Positions 1 through 8,576 of a stretch of DNA of 64,000 nt are shown here, one piece after another. The notes under the pieces were generated by a model that saw only the letters and a program-made list of their open reading frames with translations, made no database searches and was not told the origin of the DNA. The position numbers and the translations under genes were made by a program. Position 1 is the stretch's first letter. Each line of letters starts with the position of its first letter. The stretch is from Hydrogenophaga sp. (GTDB taxonomy: Bacteria > Pseudomonadota > Gammaproteobacteria > Burkholderiales > Burkholderiaceae_C): positions 62,001-126,000 of the forward strand of contig NZ_JAUCZG010000006.1 of NCBI RefSeq assembly GCF_030373225.1. The letters run 5' to 3'.

Positions 1-43
1 GGGCTGGCCCTGTGTCGCCAGTGCAATGTGTGAGGGCGAAAAA

Positions 44-67
44 AAACCGACCCACATGGGTCGGTTT
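44..67 (-). terminator. intrinsic terminator-like hairpin reading leftward
   Basis: A perfect 10-bp stem (AAACCGACCC, loop ACAT, GGGTCGGTTT) is preceded on the plus strand by a run of A, which becomes a U-run at the 3' side of the minus-strand transcript. On the plus strand only three T follow, so it is weaker in that direction. It may end a gene that lies left of the window, or stop transcription running leftward away from amt. Confidence 0.6.
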
Positions 68-189
68 GAGGAATTGGGCATCTCTGGGGACGCTGAAAGC
101 CGTTTTTCTGGATGGACTGGGTTGTCTCCTCGGTCCCCCGCGGTCACCAGCGCAGTGCGCTTGAGCGAGTGCATGCACTGTATCGGCTC

Positions 190-204
190 GCACCAGCGCT
201 GTGC
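190..204 (+). promoter_or_regulatory. NtrC-like binding site upstream of amt
   Basis: GCACC-AGCGC-TGTGC is a near match to the NtrC dyad GCACC-N5-GGTGC, with one mismatch in the right half. It lies about 45 bp before the -24 element of the sigma-54-type promoter at 235-250. A perfect 12-bp palindrome, AGTGCATGCACT, at 168-179 may be a second site. The match is seen in the sequence; binding is inferred. Confidence 0.45.
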
Positions 205-234
205 ACTCGGGCTTTCCCTTGGCCGGGACAACCC

Positions 235-250
235 TTGGCACAGCTTATGC
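235..250 (+). promoter_or_regulatory. sigma-54 (-24/-12) promoter candidate of amt
   Basis: TTGGCACAGCTTATGC carries the invariant GG (237-238) and GC (249-250) separated by exactly 10 bp, as in the RpoN consensus TGGCAC-N5-TTGC, with one mismatch in the -12 block. A start about 12 bp downstream would leave a leader of roughly 20 nt before the chosen amt start. Nitrogen-limited, NtrC-driven expression is known for many amt genes. Confidence 0.55.
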
Positions 251-284
251 GTCGGCCCCGCTGTCGTTGGAAACAGGTAACAAA

Positions 285-1688
285 ATGCACCACAAACGTG
301 TCGCAGCCGTCATTCGTCAACCCCAGGAACCGAGAAACTTTGTTTCCCCCCGCGCCGTTTTCCTTGCCCTTCTATCTCCCTTGACCGCCGTCGCGCAGTC
401 GGCGCCCGCCGCCGCCGAAGCGCCCGCTGCCGCGCTCACCGCGCCGGGTCTGGTGGCGGCCAGCTCCATTCAGGGTGCCGACACCGCCTGGCTCATGATG
501 AGCACGGCGCTGGTCCTGCTGATGACCTTGCCGGGCATCGCGCTTTTCTACGGCGGCATGGTGCGCCGCTTCAACGTGATCAACACCATGGCCAGCGTGG
601 TCGGCATCGCCGCGGTGGTGAGCCTGTTGTGGTTCGGCGTGGCGTACTCGCTGGCCTTCACCCCGGGCGGCGCGCTGGGCGGTTTCATCGGCGGCGTGGA
701 GCGCATGGGTTTCTCCGGCATGGAGTTCCTGGGCTCCACCGGACAGGTGGCCGTGAGCCACATTGCCCGGCACGTGCCCGAATCGGTGTTTGCCATGTTC
801 CAGCTCACCTTTGCCATCATCACCTGCGCCCTGGTGGTGGGTGCTCTGGTGGAGCGCATGCACTTCGGTGCCTTGCTCACGTTCACCGGCCTGTGGTTGC
901 TGCTGGTGTACGCGCCCATCGCCCACTGGGTGTGGGAGCCCGGTGGCTGGCTGGCGCAGCTCGGTGCGCTGGACTTCGCCGGTGGCTCGGTGGTGCACAT
1001 CAACGCCGGTGCGGCTGCACTGGTCTGCGCCTATGCCCTGGGGCCGCGCGAGGGTTATGGCCGCGAGCCCTTCGTGCCGTTCAACCTGGGCCTGACCATG
1101 GCCGGCACCGGCCTCCTGTGGGTGGGCTGGTTCGGCTTCAACGCCGGCTCCGCGCTGGCGGCTGACGGCCGCGCAGGCCTGGCCATGGCGGTCACGCACA
1201 TCGCGGCGGCGGCAGGCGCGCTTTCATGGATGGGCGCCGAGTGGCTGGCGCGCAAACGCGCTTCGCTGCTGGGCCTGTGCTCGGGCGTGGTGGCGGGCCT
1301 GGTGGCCATCACGCCGGCGGCGGGTTTTGTCACCCCGCGCAGCGCGCTCATCATCGGTCTGGTGGCGGGCGTGGCCTGCTACTGGGGCGCCACCACGCTC
1401 AAGCGCAAGCTGCGTGCCGACGACTCGCTCGATGTGTTTGGCGTGCACGGCGTGGGCGGCCTGGTGGGCGCGCTGCTCACCGGCGTGCTGGCCGACCCGG
1501 CGATCTCGGGCGTGGAGGCCAGCTTCATGGCTCAGGTGATCGCATGCGTGGCCGTGCTGTCCTACAGCCTGGTCATGACGGCCGTGGTGCTGTGGATCAC
1601 CTCGCGCTTCACGACGCTGCGGGTGCGCGAGTTCGAGGAGCGCGCCGGCCTGGACGTGTCCCTGCACAACGAACAGCTCGGTCACTGA
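285..1688 (+). CDS. amt: ammonium transporter, Amt family
   Basis: Inner-membrane channel for ammonium uptake, 467 aa from this start. Residues 1-38 look like a signal peptide ending AVAQS, followed by an Ala/Pro-rich spacer and about 11 membrane helices. Family marks are visible: FYGGMVRRFN near residue 88, a VHINAG segment and a DVFGVHGVGG segment carrying the twin pore histidines, and FGFNAGSAL. I chose the ATG at 285 because it sits just after the sigma-54-type promoter and gives a clean signal peptide; an in-frame ATG at 201 lies upstream of that promoter. No glnK (PII) gene precedes it in the window, unlike the common glnK-amt pair. Confidence 0.93.
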   Translation: MHHKRVAAVIRQPQEPRNFVSPRAVFLALLSPLTAVAQSAPAAAEAPAAALTAPGLVAASSIQGADTAWLMMSTALVLLMTLPGIALFYGGMVRRFNVINTMASVVGIAAVVSLLWFGVAYSLAFTPGGALGGFIGGVERMGFSGMEFLGSTGQVAVSHIARHVPESVFAMFQLTFAIITCALVVGALVERMHFGALLTFTGLWLLLVYAPIAHWVWEPGGWLAQLGALDFAGGSVVHINAGAAALVCAYALGPREGYGREPFVPFNLGLTMAGTGLLWVGWFGFNAGSALAADGRAGLAMAVTHIAAAAGALSWMGAEWLARKRASLLGLCSGVVAGLVAITPAAGFVTPRSALIIGLVAGVACYWGATTLKRKLRADDSLDVFGVHGVGGLVGALLTGVLADPAISGVEASFMAQVIACVAVLSYSLVMTAVVLWITSRFTTLRVREFEERAGLDVSLHNEQLGH

Positions 1689-1700
1689 GGCAACCACCCG

Positions 1701-2144
1701 ATGACTTCAAACGACGTCTTTGCCCTCGCCGCGCACCTGCATGTGCTGCTGCGGCGCAAGACCGGCCGCGTGACCGACACCGAGTGGCTGGCCGGCAACG
1801 CGGACTACGCGCGTGAGATCCTGCGGTTCACCCGCGAGAAAGCCACGGCGGGCGACCACGCCGACCTGCTGGCCCTGGCCGACAAGCTCGAAGCGGCCAT
1901 TCCGCTGATGGTGGCTCCCGCTCGCAAGCCCCTGTTGCAGGCCGCGGCCGACACGCTGAAGGCGGGACAGGTCAGTTCGGCAACGGCACAGCGCGCAGCA
2001 ACCCCGCGATCGGGCGGGTTTGCCAACTCCATGCCGGCAGGGCAAAACAGTGGCTTCATCGAGTCGACCCTGAACTCGGTGTTCGGCGGGCAGCGCAAGG
2101 ACGGCGAGGAGCCGGACGGCCGCTACGTGGGCGGCATTCGCTGA
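1701..2144 (+). CDS. hypothetical protein
   Basis: A 147-aa soluble protein I do not recognise. The first 95 residues are mostly helical (for example the stretch around EWLAGNADYAREILRFTREK), and the C-terminal 50 residues are Gly/Ser/Pro-rich and probably disordered. There is no signal peptide and no membrane segment. It starts 12 bp after amt and may be co-transcribed with it. It is probably a lineage-restricted conserved protein of Burkholderiales; no function is proposed. Confidence 0.7.
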   Translation: MTSNDVFALAAHLHVLLRRKTGRVTDTEWLAGNADYAREILRFTREKATAGDHADLLALADKLEAAIPLMVAPARKPLLQAAADTLKAGQVSSATAQRAATPRSGGFANSMPAGQNSGFIESTLNSVFGGQRKDGEEPDGRYVGGIR

Positions 2145-2154
2145 CCGACGACAC

Positions 2155-2171
2155 CCGTTCAGGGTGAACGG
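2155..2171. terminator. hairpin between convergent genes
   Basis: CCGTTCA-GGG-TGAACGG forms a 7-bp stem in the 30-bp gap between two convergent genes. There is no T-run on either side, so it is only a possible bidirectional terminator or a degenerate copy of a palindromic repeat. Confidence 0.35.
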
Positions 2172-2174
2172 CCT

Positions 2175-3818
2175 TCAAACCCCTCTGGCTATCCAGCGCG
2201 CCGCTTTCTCCGCAATCATGAGCGTGGGACTGTTGGTGTTGCCGCTGGTGATGGTGGGCATCACGCCCGCATCGACCACGCGCAGCCCCGCCACGCCCCG
2301 CACACGCAGGTGGCTGTCCACCGCCGCCAAGGGGTCGTCGGACCGCCCCATCCTGGTGGTGCCCACCGGGTGGAAGATGGTGCTGGCGATGTCGCCGGCC
2401 AGCCGGGCGAGCTCCTCGTCGCTCTGGAACTGCACGCCCGGCTTGAATTCTTCCGGCTGGAACTTCGCCAACGCCGGCTGGGCCACGATGCGGCGCGTCA
2501 CGCGCAGGCTGTCGGCGGCGACTTGCCGGTCTTCGGGCGTGCTCAGGTAGCGCGGCGCGATCGCCGGCGCGGCATCGGGCTTCGCCGAGGTGATGCGGAC
2601 ATGCCCACGGCTGGTGGGATTGAGGTTGCACACGCTGGCCGTGAAAGCCGGGAAGCTGTGCAGCGGTTCGCCAAAGGCATCGAGGCTGAGCGGCTGCACG
2701 TGGTATTCGATGTTGGGCCAGGGCTGGGCGGGGTCGCTGCGGGTGAAGGCGCCGAGCTGGCTGGGCGCCATGCTCATGGGGCCGCTGCGCCTGATCGCGT
2801 ACTCGAGCCCGATCTTCGCCTTGCCCCACAGGCTGCTGGCCAGCACGTTGAGCGTGGTCGCGCCCTGGACCTTGAACACCGCCCGGATCTGCAGGTGGTC
2901 CTGCAGGTTTTCGCCCACCCCGGGCAGCTCGTGCCGAACGACAATGCCGTGCAGTTGCAGCAGGGCGGCCGGGCCGATGCCCGAGCGCTGCAGGATGGCC
3001 GGGGAGCCGATGCTGCCCGCACTCAGCACCACCTCGCGGGTGGCCGACACGCGCACGGTCTGACCGCCGCGCAGCAATTCGACGCCGGTGCAGCGCAACT
3101 GACCGTTCGCATCGTGCTCCAGCACCAGCTTGTCGGTGGCGGTTTCGGTCCACACGGTGAGGTTGGGGCGACCCTGTGCCGGGCGCAGAAACGCTTTCGA
3201 GGCGTTCCAGCGCCAGCCGCTTTTCTGGTTCACCTCGAAGTAGCCGACGCCCTCGTTGTCGCCGGTGTTGAAGTCGGTGCTGGCGGGCACGCCGGCTTGT
3301 TGGGCCGCCTGCGAAAACGCGTCGAGCACGTCCCAGCGCAGGCGCTGCTTTTCGATGCGCCATTCACCGCCATGCCCATGCAGCCTGGCGAACGCCGGAT
3401 CTTGCGCGGCATCGAGCCGGTGGTGGTTTTCGTGGGCCTTGAAGTCGGGCAGGCAGTTGTCCCAGCACCAGTCGTCGTCGCCGGTGAGCTGCGCCCACTG
3501 GTCGTAGTCGCGACGCTGCCCGCGCATGTAGATCATGCCGTTGATGCTGGAACAGCCCCCCAGGCCCTTGCCGCGCGGGTAGCGCAGCCGGCGCCCGTTG
3601 AGCCCGGGGTCGGCCTCCGTCTGGTAGAGCCAGTCGGTGCGCGGGTTGCCGATGCAGTAGAGGTAGCCCACCGGAATGTGGATCCAGTGGTAGTCGTCCT
3701 TGCGCCCAGCCTCGACGAGCAGCACGCGCCGGGACGCGTCGGCACTGAGCCGGTTGGCCAGCAGGCAGCCCGCGGTGCCGGCGCCGATGACGATGAAGTC
3801 GAAGGTGGTGTTGTTCAT
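2175..3818 (-). CDS. GMC family FAD-dependent oxidoreductase (choline dehydrogenase-like)
   Basis: A 547-aa flavoenzyme of the glucose-methanol-choline family, which oxidises alcohols to aldehydes. The N-terminal FAD site reads IGAGTAG with LLVEAG after it. The GMC signatures are present: GKGLGGCSSINGMIYMRG near residue 85 and GSIGSPAILQRSGIG near residue 270. Near the end, FHPVGTTRMG and SGNTNSPTLM carry the catalytic His and Asn positions. The substrate cannot be read. Its ATG overlaps the stop of the upstream DUF2007 gene by 4 bp (ATGA), so translation is probably coupled, and both follow mmsA on the same strand. Confidence 0.88.
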   Translation of the reverse strand: MNNTTFDFIVIGAGTAGCLLANRLSADASRRVLLVEAGRKDDYHWIHIPVGYLYCIGNPRTDWLYQTEADPGLNGRRLRYPRGKGLGGCSSINGMIYMRGQRRDYDQWAQLTGDDDWCWDNCLPDFKAHENHHRLDAAQDPAFARLHGHGGEWRIEKQRLRWDVLDAFSQAAQQAGVPASTDFNTGDNEGVGYFEVNQKSGWRWNASKAFLRPAQGRPNLTVWTETATDKLVLEHDANGQLRCTGVELLRGGQTVRVSATREVVLSAGSIGSPAILQRSGIGPAALLQLHGIVVRHELPGVGENLQDHLQIRAVFKVQGATTLNVLASSLWGKAKIGLEYAIRRSGPMSMAPSQLGAFTRSDPAQPWPNIEYHVQPLSLDAFGEPLHSFPAFTASVCNLNPTSRGHVRITSAKPDAAPAIAPRYLSTPEDRQVAADSLRVTRRIVAQPALAKFQPEEFKPGVQFQSDEELARLAGDIASTIFHPVGTTRMGRSDDPLAAVDSHLRVRGVAGLRVVDAGVMPTITSGNTNSPTLMIAEKAARWIARGV

Positions 3819-4111
3819 GGAGGCGTCTCCTCGCCTGGGTGGTCGTCGCTCAGTCCGTAGTCGCCGCGCTCAAAAGCCACGAGCACCGCCTTGGCTTGTG
3901 CCAGCCGGTGTTCGGGCACCTGCACACGCACGGGAATCGCACCGGCCAGCAGCGTGTAGGCCTGCACCAGGTGCGCGTCGGCCACGGCCGCCGGCACACC
4001 GGCGGCTTGCAGCATGCCGCGAAGCATGTACGCCTCGGTCGGGCTGAACACGGTGATCAGCGTTTGCCAGTCACCGAGTACCGGGTCGTAGGGACTGTTG
4101 CCGTCGCTCAC
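3815..4111 (-). CDS. DUF2007-type small protein (putative signal transducing protein)
   Basis: A 98-aa protein from a GTG start. The core, QTLITVFSPTEAYMLRGMLQAAGVPAAVADAHLVQAYTLL in two parts, has the look of DUF2007 proteins, which resemble a small ferredoxin-like or PII-like fold. The frame opens further upstream inside mmsA, but that part is out of style, so I place the start at the GTG at 4111, 13 bp after mmsA ends. Its stop overlaps the GMC oxidoreductase start by 4 bp. Function is unknown; DUF2007 assignment is from memory of the family. Confidence 0.65.
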   Translation of the reverse strand: MSDGNSPYDPVLGDWQTLITVFSPTEAYMLRGMLQAAGVPAAVADAHLVQAYTLLAGAIPVRVQVPEHRLAQAKAVLVAFERGDYGLSDDHPGEETPP

Positions 4112-4124
4112 GCCCGGCCCTGCT

Positions 4125-5636
4125 TCACTTGGCTGTTGGCATGACGAATTCAGCACCCTTGCCGATCGACTCCGGCCAGCGCTGCATGATCGATTTCTGC
4201 TTGGTGTAGAAGCGCACGCCTTCCTCGCCGTAGGCGTGCATGTCACCAAACAGGCTCTTCTTCCAGCCGCCGAAACCGTGCCAGGCCATGGGCACCGGGA
4301 TCGGCACGTTGATGCCGACCATGCCCACCTGAATGCGCCGCGCGAACTCGCGTGCCAGATTGCCGTCGCGGGTGAAGCAACTCACGCCGTTGCCGAACTC
4401 GTGGTCGTTGATGATCTGCACCGCCTTGGCAAAGTCGGGCACGCGCACGCACGAGAGCACCGGACCGAAGATCTCTTCCTTGTAGATCTTCATGTCGGTG
4501 GTGACATGGTCGAACAGCGTGCCACCCATCCAGAAGCCCTTGCCGCAGCCGTCACCGGTCTGCGTGGCGTCGAACACGCGGCCATCCACCAGCATCTGCG
4601 CGCCTTCGCTGGCACCCGCTTCGATGTAGCCGGTGATGCGCTGGTGCGCCGCGGCGGTGACGATCGGGCCCATCTCGGCGGCCAGGTTGGTGCCGTTGAG
4701 CACCTTGAGTGCCCGGGTGCGCTCGACCAGCCTGGGCATGATCCTGTCGGCCACGTCGCCCACCAGCACCGCCACGCTGATCGCCATGCAGCGCTCACCG
4801 GCCGAACCGTAGGCCGCACCGATCAGCGCGTCCACCGCCTGGTCCAGGTCCGCATCGGGCATGACCACCATGTGGTTTTTGGCGCCGCCCAGGGCCTGCA
4901 CGCGTTTGCCGTGGTGGGCACCGGTCTCATAGATGTGGTTGGCGATCGGCGTGGAGCCGACGAAGCTGATGGCTTTCACATCGGGGTGGACCAGCAGCGC
5001 ATCCACGGCTTCCTTGTCGCCCTGCACCACGTTGAACACGCCGTCGGGCAGGCCGGCCTGCTTGAACAGCTCGCCCATGAACAGCGAAGCGGAGGGGTCG
5101 ATCGGGCTGGGCTTGAGCACAAAGGTGTTGCCCGCGGCAATCGCCACCGGGAACATCCACATGGGCACCATCACGGGGAAGTTGAACGGCGTGATGCCGG
5201 CGACCACGCCCAATGGCTGGCGCAGCGTCCAGTTGTCCATGCCGGTCGATACCTGGTCGGTGAAGTCGCCCTTGAGCAGCTGCGGGATGCCGCAAGAGAA
5301 TTCGATGATGTCGATGCCGCGCGCCACTTCGCCCTGCGCATCGGTGAACACCTTGCCGTGTTCGGCGGTGATCAGGTGGGCCAGCTGGTCCTTGTGCTGG
5401 TTGACCAGCTCCAGAAACTTGAACATCACGCGCGCCCGGCGAATGGGTGGCGTGTCGGCCCAAGCCGGGAAGGCCGCCTGCGCGGCAGCCACCGCGGCGT
5501 TCACGTCGGCGCCGTTGGCCAGCGCCACACGCCCGGTCACCGCACCGGTGGCCGGGTTGAAAACGTCCTGCTGGCGCGACGAACTGCCGGCAGCAACCTG
5601 GCCGCCGATGAAATGGTTGATATTTGCGATGCTCAT
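4125..5636 (-). CDS. mmsA: methylmalonate-semialdehyde dehydrogenase (CoA-acylating)
   Basis: A 503-aa aldehyde dehydrogenase that converts methylmalonate semialdehyde to propionyl-CoA in valine (and inositol or beta-alanine) breakdown. The sequence has [20 protein letters not shown], the NAD-site stretch [12 protein letters not shown], the catalytic Cys in SAGERCMA and the family-typical [11 protein letters not shown]. The length is normal for MmsA, and the lack of the usual ALDH catalytic Glu (here [10 protein letters not shown]) fits the CoA-acylating subgroup. A good Shine-Dalgarno (AGGAG) stands 7-8 bases before the ATG. A LysR regulator is divergent upstream. No mmsB follows; instead come a DUF2007 gene and a GMC oxidoreductase. 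Confidence 0.93.
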   Translation of the reverse strand: MSIANINHFIGGQVAAGSSSRQQDVFNPATGAVTGRVALANGADVNAAVAAAQAAFPAWADTPPIRRARVMFKFLELVNQHKDQLAHLITAEHGKVFTDAQGEVARGIDIIEFSCGIPQLLKGDFTDQVSTGMDNWTLRQPLGVVAGITPFNFPVMVPMWMFPVAIAAGNTFVLKPSPIDPSASLFMGELFKQAGLPDGVFNVVQGDKEAVDALLVHPDVKAISFVGSTPIANHIYETGAHHGKRVQALGGAKNHMVVMPDADLDQAVDALIGAAYGSAGERCMAISVAVLVGDVADRIMPRLVERTRALKVLNGTNLAAEMGPIVTAAAHQRITGYIEAGASEGAQMLVDGRVFDATQTGDGCGKGFWMGGTLFDHVTTDMKIYKEEIFGPVLSCVRVPDFAKAVQIINDHEFGNGVSCFTRDGNLAREFARRIQVGMVGINVPIPVPMAWHGFGGWKKSLFGDMHAYGEEGVRFYTKQKSIMQRWPESIGKGAEFVMPTAK

Positions 5637-5709
5637 GGTGAATCTCCTAAGAATGGGTCAAGTGTGAAAGGAAAAATCGCAAAAATCCAATGAAATCGCC
5701 GGACAAGAT

Positions 5710-5728
5710 TTATAAGGGTTTCAAATAA
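5710..5728. promoter_or_regulatory. LysR-type binding site between mmsA and lysR
   Basis: TTAT-N11-ATAA is a perfect dyad carrying the T-N11-A core typical of LysR-type regulators. It sits 26 bp before the LysR start and 74 bp before mmsA, in the 117-bp divergent gap, and the local AT-richness stands out against the surroundings. It probably serves both autoregulation and mmsA control. Confidence 0.55.
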
Positions 5729-5753
5729 TGCCGCTGCCCGTTCTGGAGTCCCG

Positions 5754-6698
5754 ATGAAGCAACCCACCCTGACCCATGTGGATCCACAGACCCTGCGTGC
5801 CTTTGCCGCCGTGGCCCGCGAAGGCAATGTGTCGCGCGCCGCCCTGCGCCTGCACCTGAGCCAGCCTGCGGTGAGCCTGCAGCTCAAGGCGCTGGCCGAG
5901 GCCACCGGCCTGCAGCTTTTCACCCGCACCGCCCAGGGCATGGCGCTCACGCACGATGGCGCTGCGCTGCTGCCGCTGGCCGACAAGGCGCTGGCCGCGC
6001 TGGCCGACTTCGGCCAGGCCGCCGCCGGCCTGCACAACACGGTGCGCGGCACCTTGCGCATCGGCACGATTCTCGACCCCGAATTCACCCGCCTGGGGGC
6101 CTTTCTGAAACAGCTGGTCGAGTCCAGTCCGCAGGTCGGCACCGAGCTGCGACAGGGCATGAGCGGCGACGTGCTTGCCCTGATCGACCGCAGCGACCTG
6201 GATGTGGGCTTTTTCCTCAACCTGCCCGACGACCCCGCCGGTCCCGCCCACCGGTTTCGCGCACTGACCCGCTTCACCTACCGCGTGCTCGCGCCTGCCG
6301 GTTGGGGGCCGCAGGTCGTCGGCAAGGACTGGAAGGCCCTCGCGGCCTTGCCCTGGCTGGCCACCCCGCCGGCCAGCGCGCACCACCGCCTGCAGCGCCG
6401 CGTGTTCGGGCCCGGTTCGCTCACCGGCCTGGAACCCAGGCGGGTGGCGCTGGTCGACCAGGAGGCGTCGATGCTCGATCTGGTCAAAAGCGGCGTGGGC
6501 CTGTCGCTGGTGCGCGACTCGATTGCCATGCACGAAGCCCAGACCCACGGCCTGGCGATCGCCGACCAGGTGGAGCTGGCCTGCGACCTCAGCTTCGTCT
6601 GCCTGGCCGCGCGCGCGGGCGAGCCGGTGATCGAGGCTGCGTGGGCGGCGCTGGGCGCCGTCTGGGGCCCGGGCCTGCCCGGTCTTGCGGCGCCTTGA
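5754..6698 (+). CDS. LysR family transcriptional regulator, divergent from mmsA
   Basis: A 314-aa regulator. Residues 1-65 form the winged helix-turn-helix (LRAFAAVAREGNVSRAALRLHLSQPAVSLQLKALAEATG), and residues 95-300 the periplasmic-binding-like effector domain. GGAG stands 5 bases before the ATG. The divergent position and the T-N11-A dyad in the shared gap suggest that it controls mmsA and probably the two genes after it. The effector is unknown; a valine- or methylmalonate-related metabolite is a guess from context. Confidence 0.88.
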   Translation: MKQPTLTHVDPQTLRAFAAVAREGNVSRAALRLHLSQPAVSLQLKALAEATGLQLFTRTAQGMALTHDGAALLPLADKALAALADFGQAAAGLHNTVRGTLRIGTILDPEFTRLGAFLKQLVESSPQVGTELRQGMSGDVLALIDRSDLDVGFFLNLPDDPAGPAHRFRALTRFTYRVLAPAGWGPQVVGKDWKALAALPWLATPPASAHHRLQRRVFGPGSLTGLEPRRVALVDQEASMLDLVKSGVGLSLVRDSIAMHEAQTHGLAIADQVELACDLSFVCLAARAGEPVIEAAWAALGAVWGPGLPGLAAP

Positions 6699-6861
6699 GC
6701 CGCCCGGCGATGCCGCCGGCCCGGAAGGCGCCCCCCGTGGGCACGGCTGTGGGTCTTTCAACTTCTGTTTTTACGAAGTCATGCTCCCGATATCTCTGCT
6801 TTAACAGGATGTTCGTGTGGACTACCCTGCACCGTACCTAATTTTCCCGATGGAGACTTTG

Positions 6862-7752
6862 ATGAAAAAGTGGATTTCCCTGCTGGCCGTGGTCATGACC
6901 CTGGGCCTTGGCGCTGCCCATTTCGACGCCGAGGCCAAGCGCATGGGCGGCGGCAAGTCCTTCGGCATGCAGCGTCAGGCCACCCCGCCGGCCAAGGCGC
7001 CCGCTGCACCCACGGCCACGCCTGCCGCCGCGGGTGCCGGTGCGGCCGCGGCCAGCACCGGTCGCAGCTGGATGGGTCCGATCGCCGGTCTCGCCGCGGG
7101 CCTGGGCCTCATGGCGCTGGCCTCGCACCTGGGCTTTGGCGAAGGCCTGGCCAACATGCTGATGATCGGCCTGATGATCGCTGCGGCCATCGCGGTGTTC
7201 GGCTTCATCATGCGCAAGCGCGCCATGGCCCAGCAAGGCGGCTCGGGTGGTCTGGCCTACGCGTCCGCCGGTGCCTCGCGCCAGGCCGCGCCGCAGCACC
7301 AGACCCTTCGCACGCCGGTGAATGGCGGTGGCGGCTCCATGATCGGTGCTTCCCTGGGTGGCGCGACGGCCAGCCGCATCCCGGCCGACTTTGACGTGCA
7401 GGCCTTCGAGCGCAACGCCAAGGTCAACTTCATCCGCCTGCAGGCCGCCAACGACGCCGGCAACCTCGATGACATCCGCGCCTTCACGACGCCGGAGATG
7501 TTTGCCGAGCTGCAGATGGACCTGAGCGAGCGCGACGGCGCCGCCCAGCACACCGACGTGGTGCGCATCGAAGCCGAGGTGCTGGAGGTGGAAGAGGGCG
7601 ACAGCCGCTATGTCGTGAGCGTGCGGTTCGCAGGCGAGACCCGTGACAGCGGGGCCGACAGCACGGAGAGCTTCGATGAAATCTGGCACCTGACCAAGCC
7701 GCGCCAGGGCCAGGGCGGCTGGCTGCTGGCCGGTATCCAGCAAAGCAGCTGA
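6862..7752 (+). CDS. Tim44-like domain membrane protein
   Basis: A 296-aa protein. A signal or anchor segment (residues 1-25, MKKWISLLAVVMTLGLGAAH) is followed by an Ala/Pro-rich stretch, two close hydrophobic helices near residues 60-110 (GPIAGLAAGLGLMALASHLGFGEG and NMLMIGLMIAAAIAVFGFIM, given as two parts), and a C-terminal Tim44-like alpha/beta domain from about residue 170 (NAKVNFIRLQAANDAGNLDD to the end). The start at 6862 has GGAG 6 bases upstream; another ATG at 6850 is less well placed. Proteins of this type are common in Burkholderiales, and their role in the bacterial envelope is not settled. A strong terminator follows. Confidence 0.8.
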   Translation: MKKWISLLAVVMTLGLGAAHFDAEAKRMGGGKSFGMQRQATPPAKAPAAPTATPAAAGAGAAAASTGRSWMGPIAGLAAGLGLMALASHLGFGEGLANMLMIGLMIAAAIAVFGFIMRKRAMAQQGGSGGLAYASAGASRQAAPQHQTLRTPVNGGGGSMIGASLGGATASRIPADFDVQAFERNAKVNFIRLQAANDAGNLDDIRAFTTPEMFAELQMDLSERDGAAQHTDVVRIEAEVLEVEEGDSRYVVSVRFAGETRDSGADSTESFDEIWHLTKPRQGQGGWLLAGIQQSS

Positions 7753-7792
7753 GGCCGCGGCGGGTCATTCCCGCCGATGCAGCGCTGCGCGA

Positions 7793-7824
7793 GCCCCGGC
7801 ATTTGCTTGCCGGGGCGTTTTTTT
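7793..7824 (+). terminator. intrinsic terminator after the Tim44-like gene
   Basis: GCCCCGGCA and TGCCGGGGC form a 9-bp stem with a 6-base loop, followed by seven T from 7818. It lies 40 bp after the Tim44-like stop and 24 bp before the end of the convergent ankyrin gene. Confidence 0.85.
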
Positions 7825-7847
7825 CGTCCAGCGGTCTGCGCTGCCCC

Positions 7848-8276
7848 TCAGTCGGACCGGGCGGGTGGTGCCTGCCGCTGCAACCGGTCCCAGTCCTTGA
7901 GCGCTTGTTGCAGGCGATTTTTCGAGTCGGGGTGGCCTTTGCTGAAGGTTTTCGCAAGAAAGGAGCGCAGGCCTTCGTCGGGCGCGGGAGCGCCGCTGGC
8001 CTTGAGCGCGTCGATCAGCAGCATCACCACCTGGAAGCTTTTCGATCGGGCCGCCATGTGCAGCATGCCCTGGCCGGTCGGGGTGCGGTCCTGCAGGTTG
8101 GCGCCGTGTTCGATCATGTGGCGCACCAGTCCGGCCTTGCCTTCGCTGCAGGCCCAGTGCCAGGGCACCAGGCCGCCCTCGGCCGGGGCGTTGAAGTCGG
8201 CGCCGGGCGCGAGCAGCTCGGGTGCGAGCGGCCAGCCCGAGGCCTTGATCATCTGTTGGGTCTTCCAGTCGGTCAT
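7848..8276 (-). CDS. ankyrin repeat protein
   Basis: A 142-aa soluble protein with about two recognisable ankyrin repeats: GLVPWHWACSEGKAGLVRHM then IEHGANLQDRTPTGQGMLHM then AARSKSFQVVMLLIDALKAS. Such repeats bind protein partners. I start it at the ATG for MTDWKTQQ (8276), because the open frame further upstream has no repeat character. It is a single gene, convergent with the Tim44-like gene, and no partner is evident. An N-terminal pair of helices precedes the repeats. Confidence 0.75.
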   Translation of the reverse strand: MTDWKTQQMIKASGWPLAPELLAPGADFNAPAEGGLVPWHWACSEGKAGLVRHMIEHGANLQDRTPTGQGMLHMAARSKSFQVVMLLIDALKASGAPAPDEGLRSFLAKTFSKGHPDSKNRLQQALKDWDRLQRQAPPARSD

Positions 8277-8576
8277 CGGTCGGTGTGGTGAAGGTTGGGT
8301 CGGGGATGTCGCATGATCCCAGAAGCCGGCGCCTGTGCAGACCGGGGCACGGCTCGCCAGGGCGACGCACATGAATGCCTTTGATGGACTGCGCCACGCC
8401 GGTTCGGGTTTTCAACACCCATTCGGTATTTTCAAGGCCCGGGTAAACCTTGGGTTGACAGGGAATTGGGCCGGAACGGATCATGCACTCGGCCCAGAGT
8501 TCCCGACCCGATACCACGAACCGATCAGCGCCAGCCTCCCGCTCGCGCCTTCCCACCCAGCCCCACCGAGCGCGTC
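8277..8576. other. 300-bp gap between divergent ankyrin and BLUF genes
   Basis: No gene is supported here. A perfect -35 hexamer, TTGACA, occurs at 8455-8460 reading towards the BLUF gene, with a poor -10 (GGATCA) 17 bp later, so a promoter is possible. The BLUF frame stays open across the right part of the gap from a TTG at 8466, but that segment (rich in Arg and Pro) lies outside the photoreceptor domain. Confidence 0.4.
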
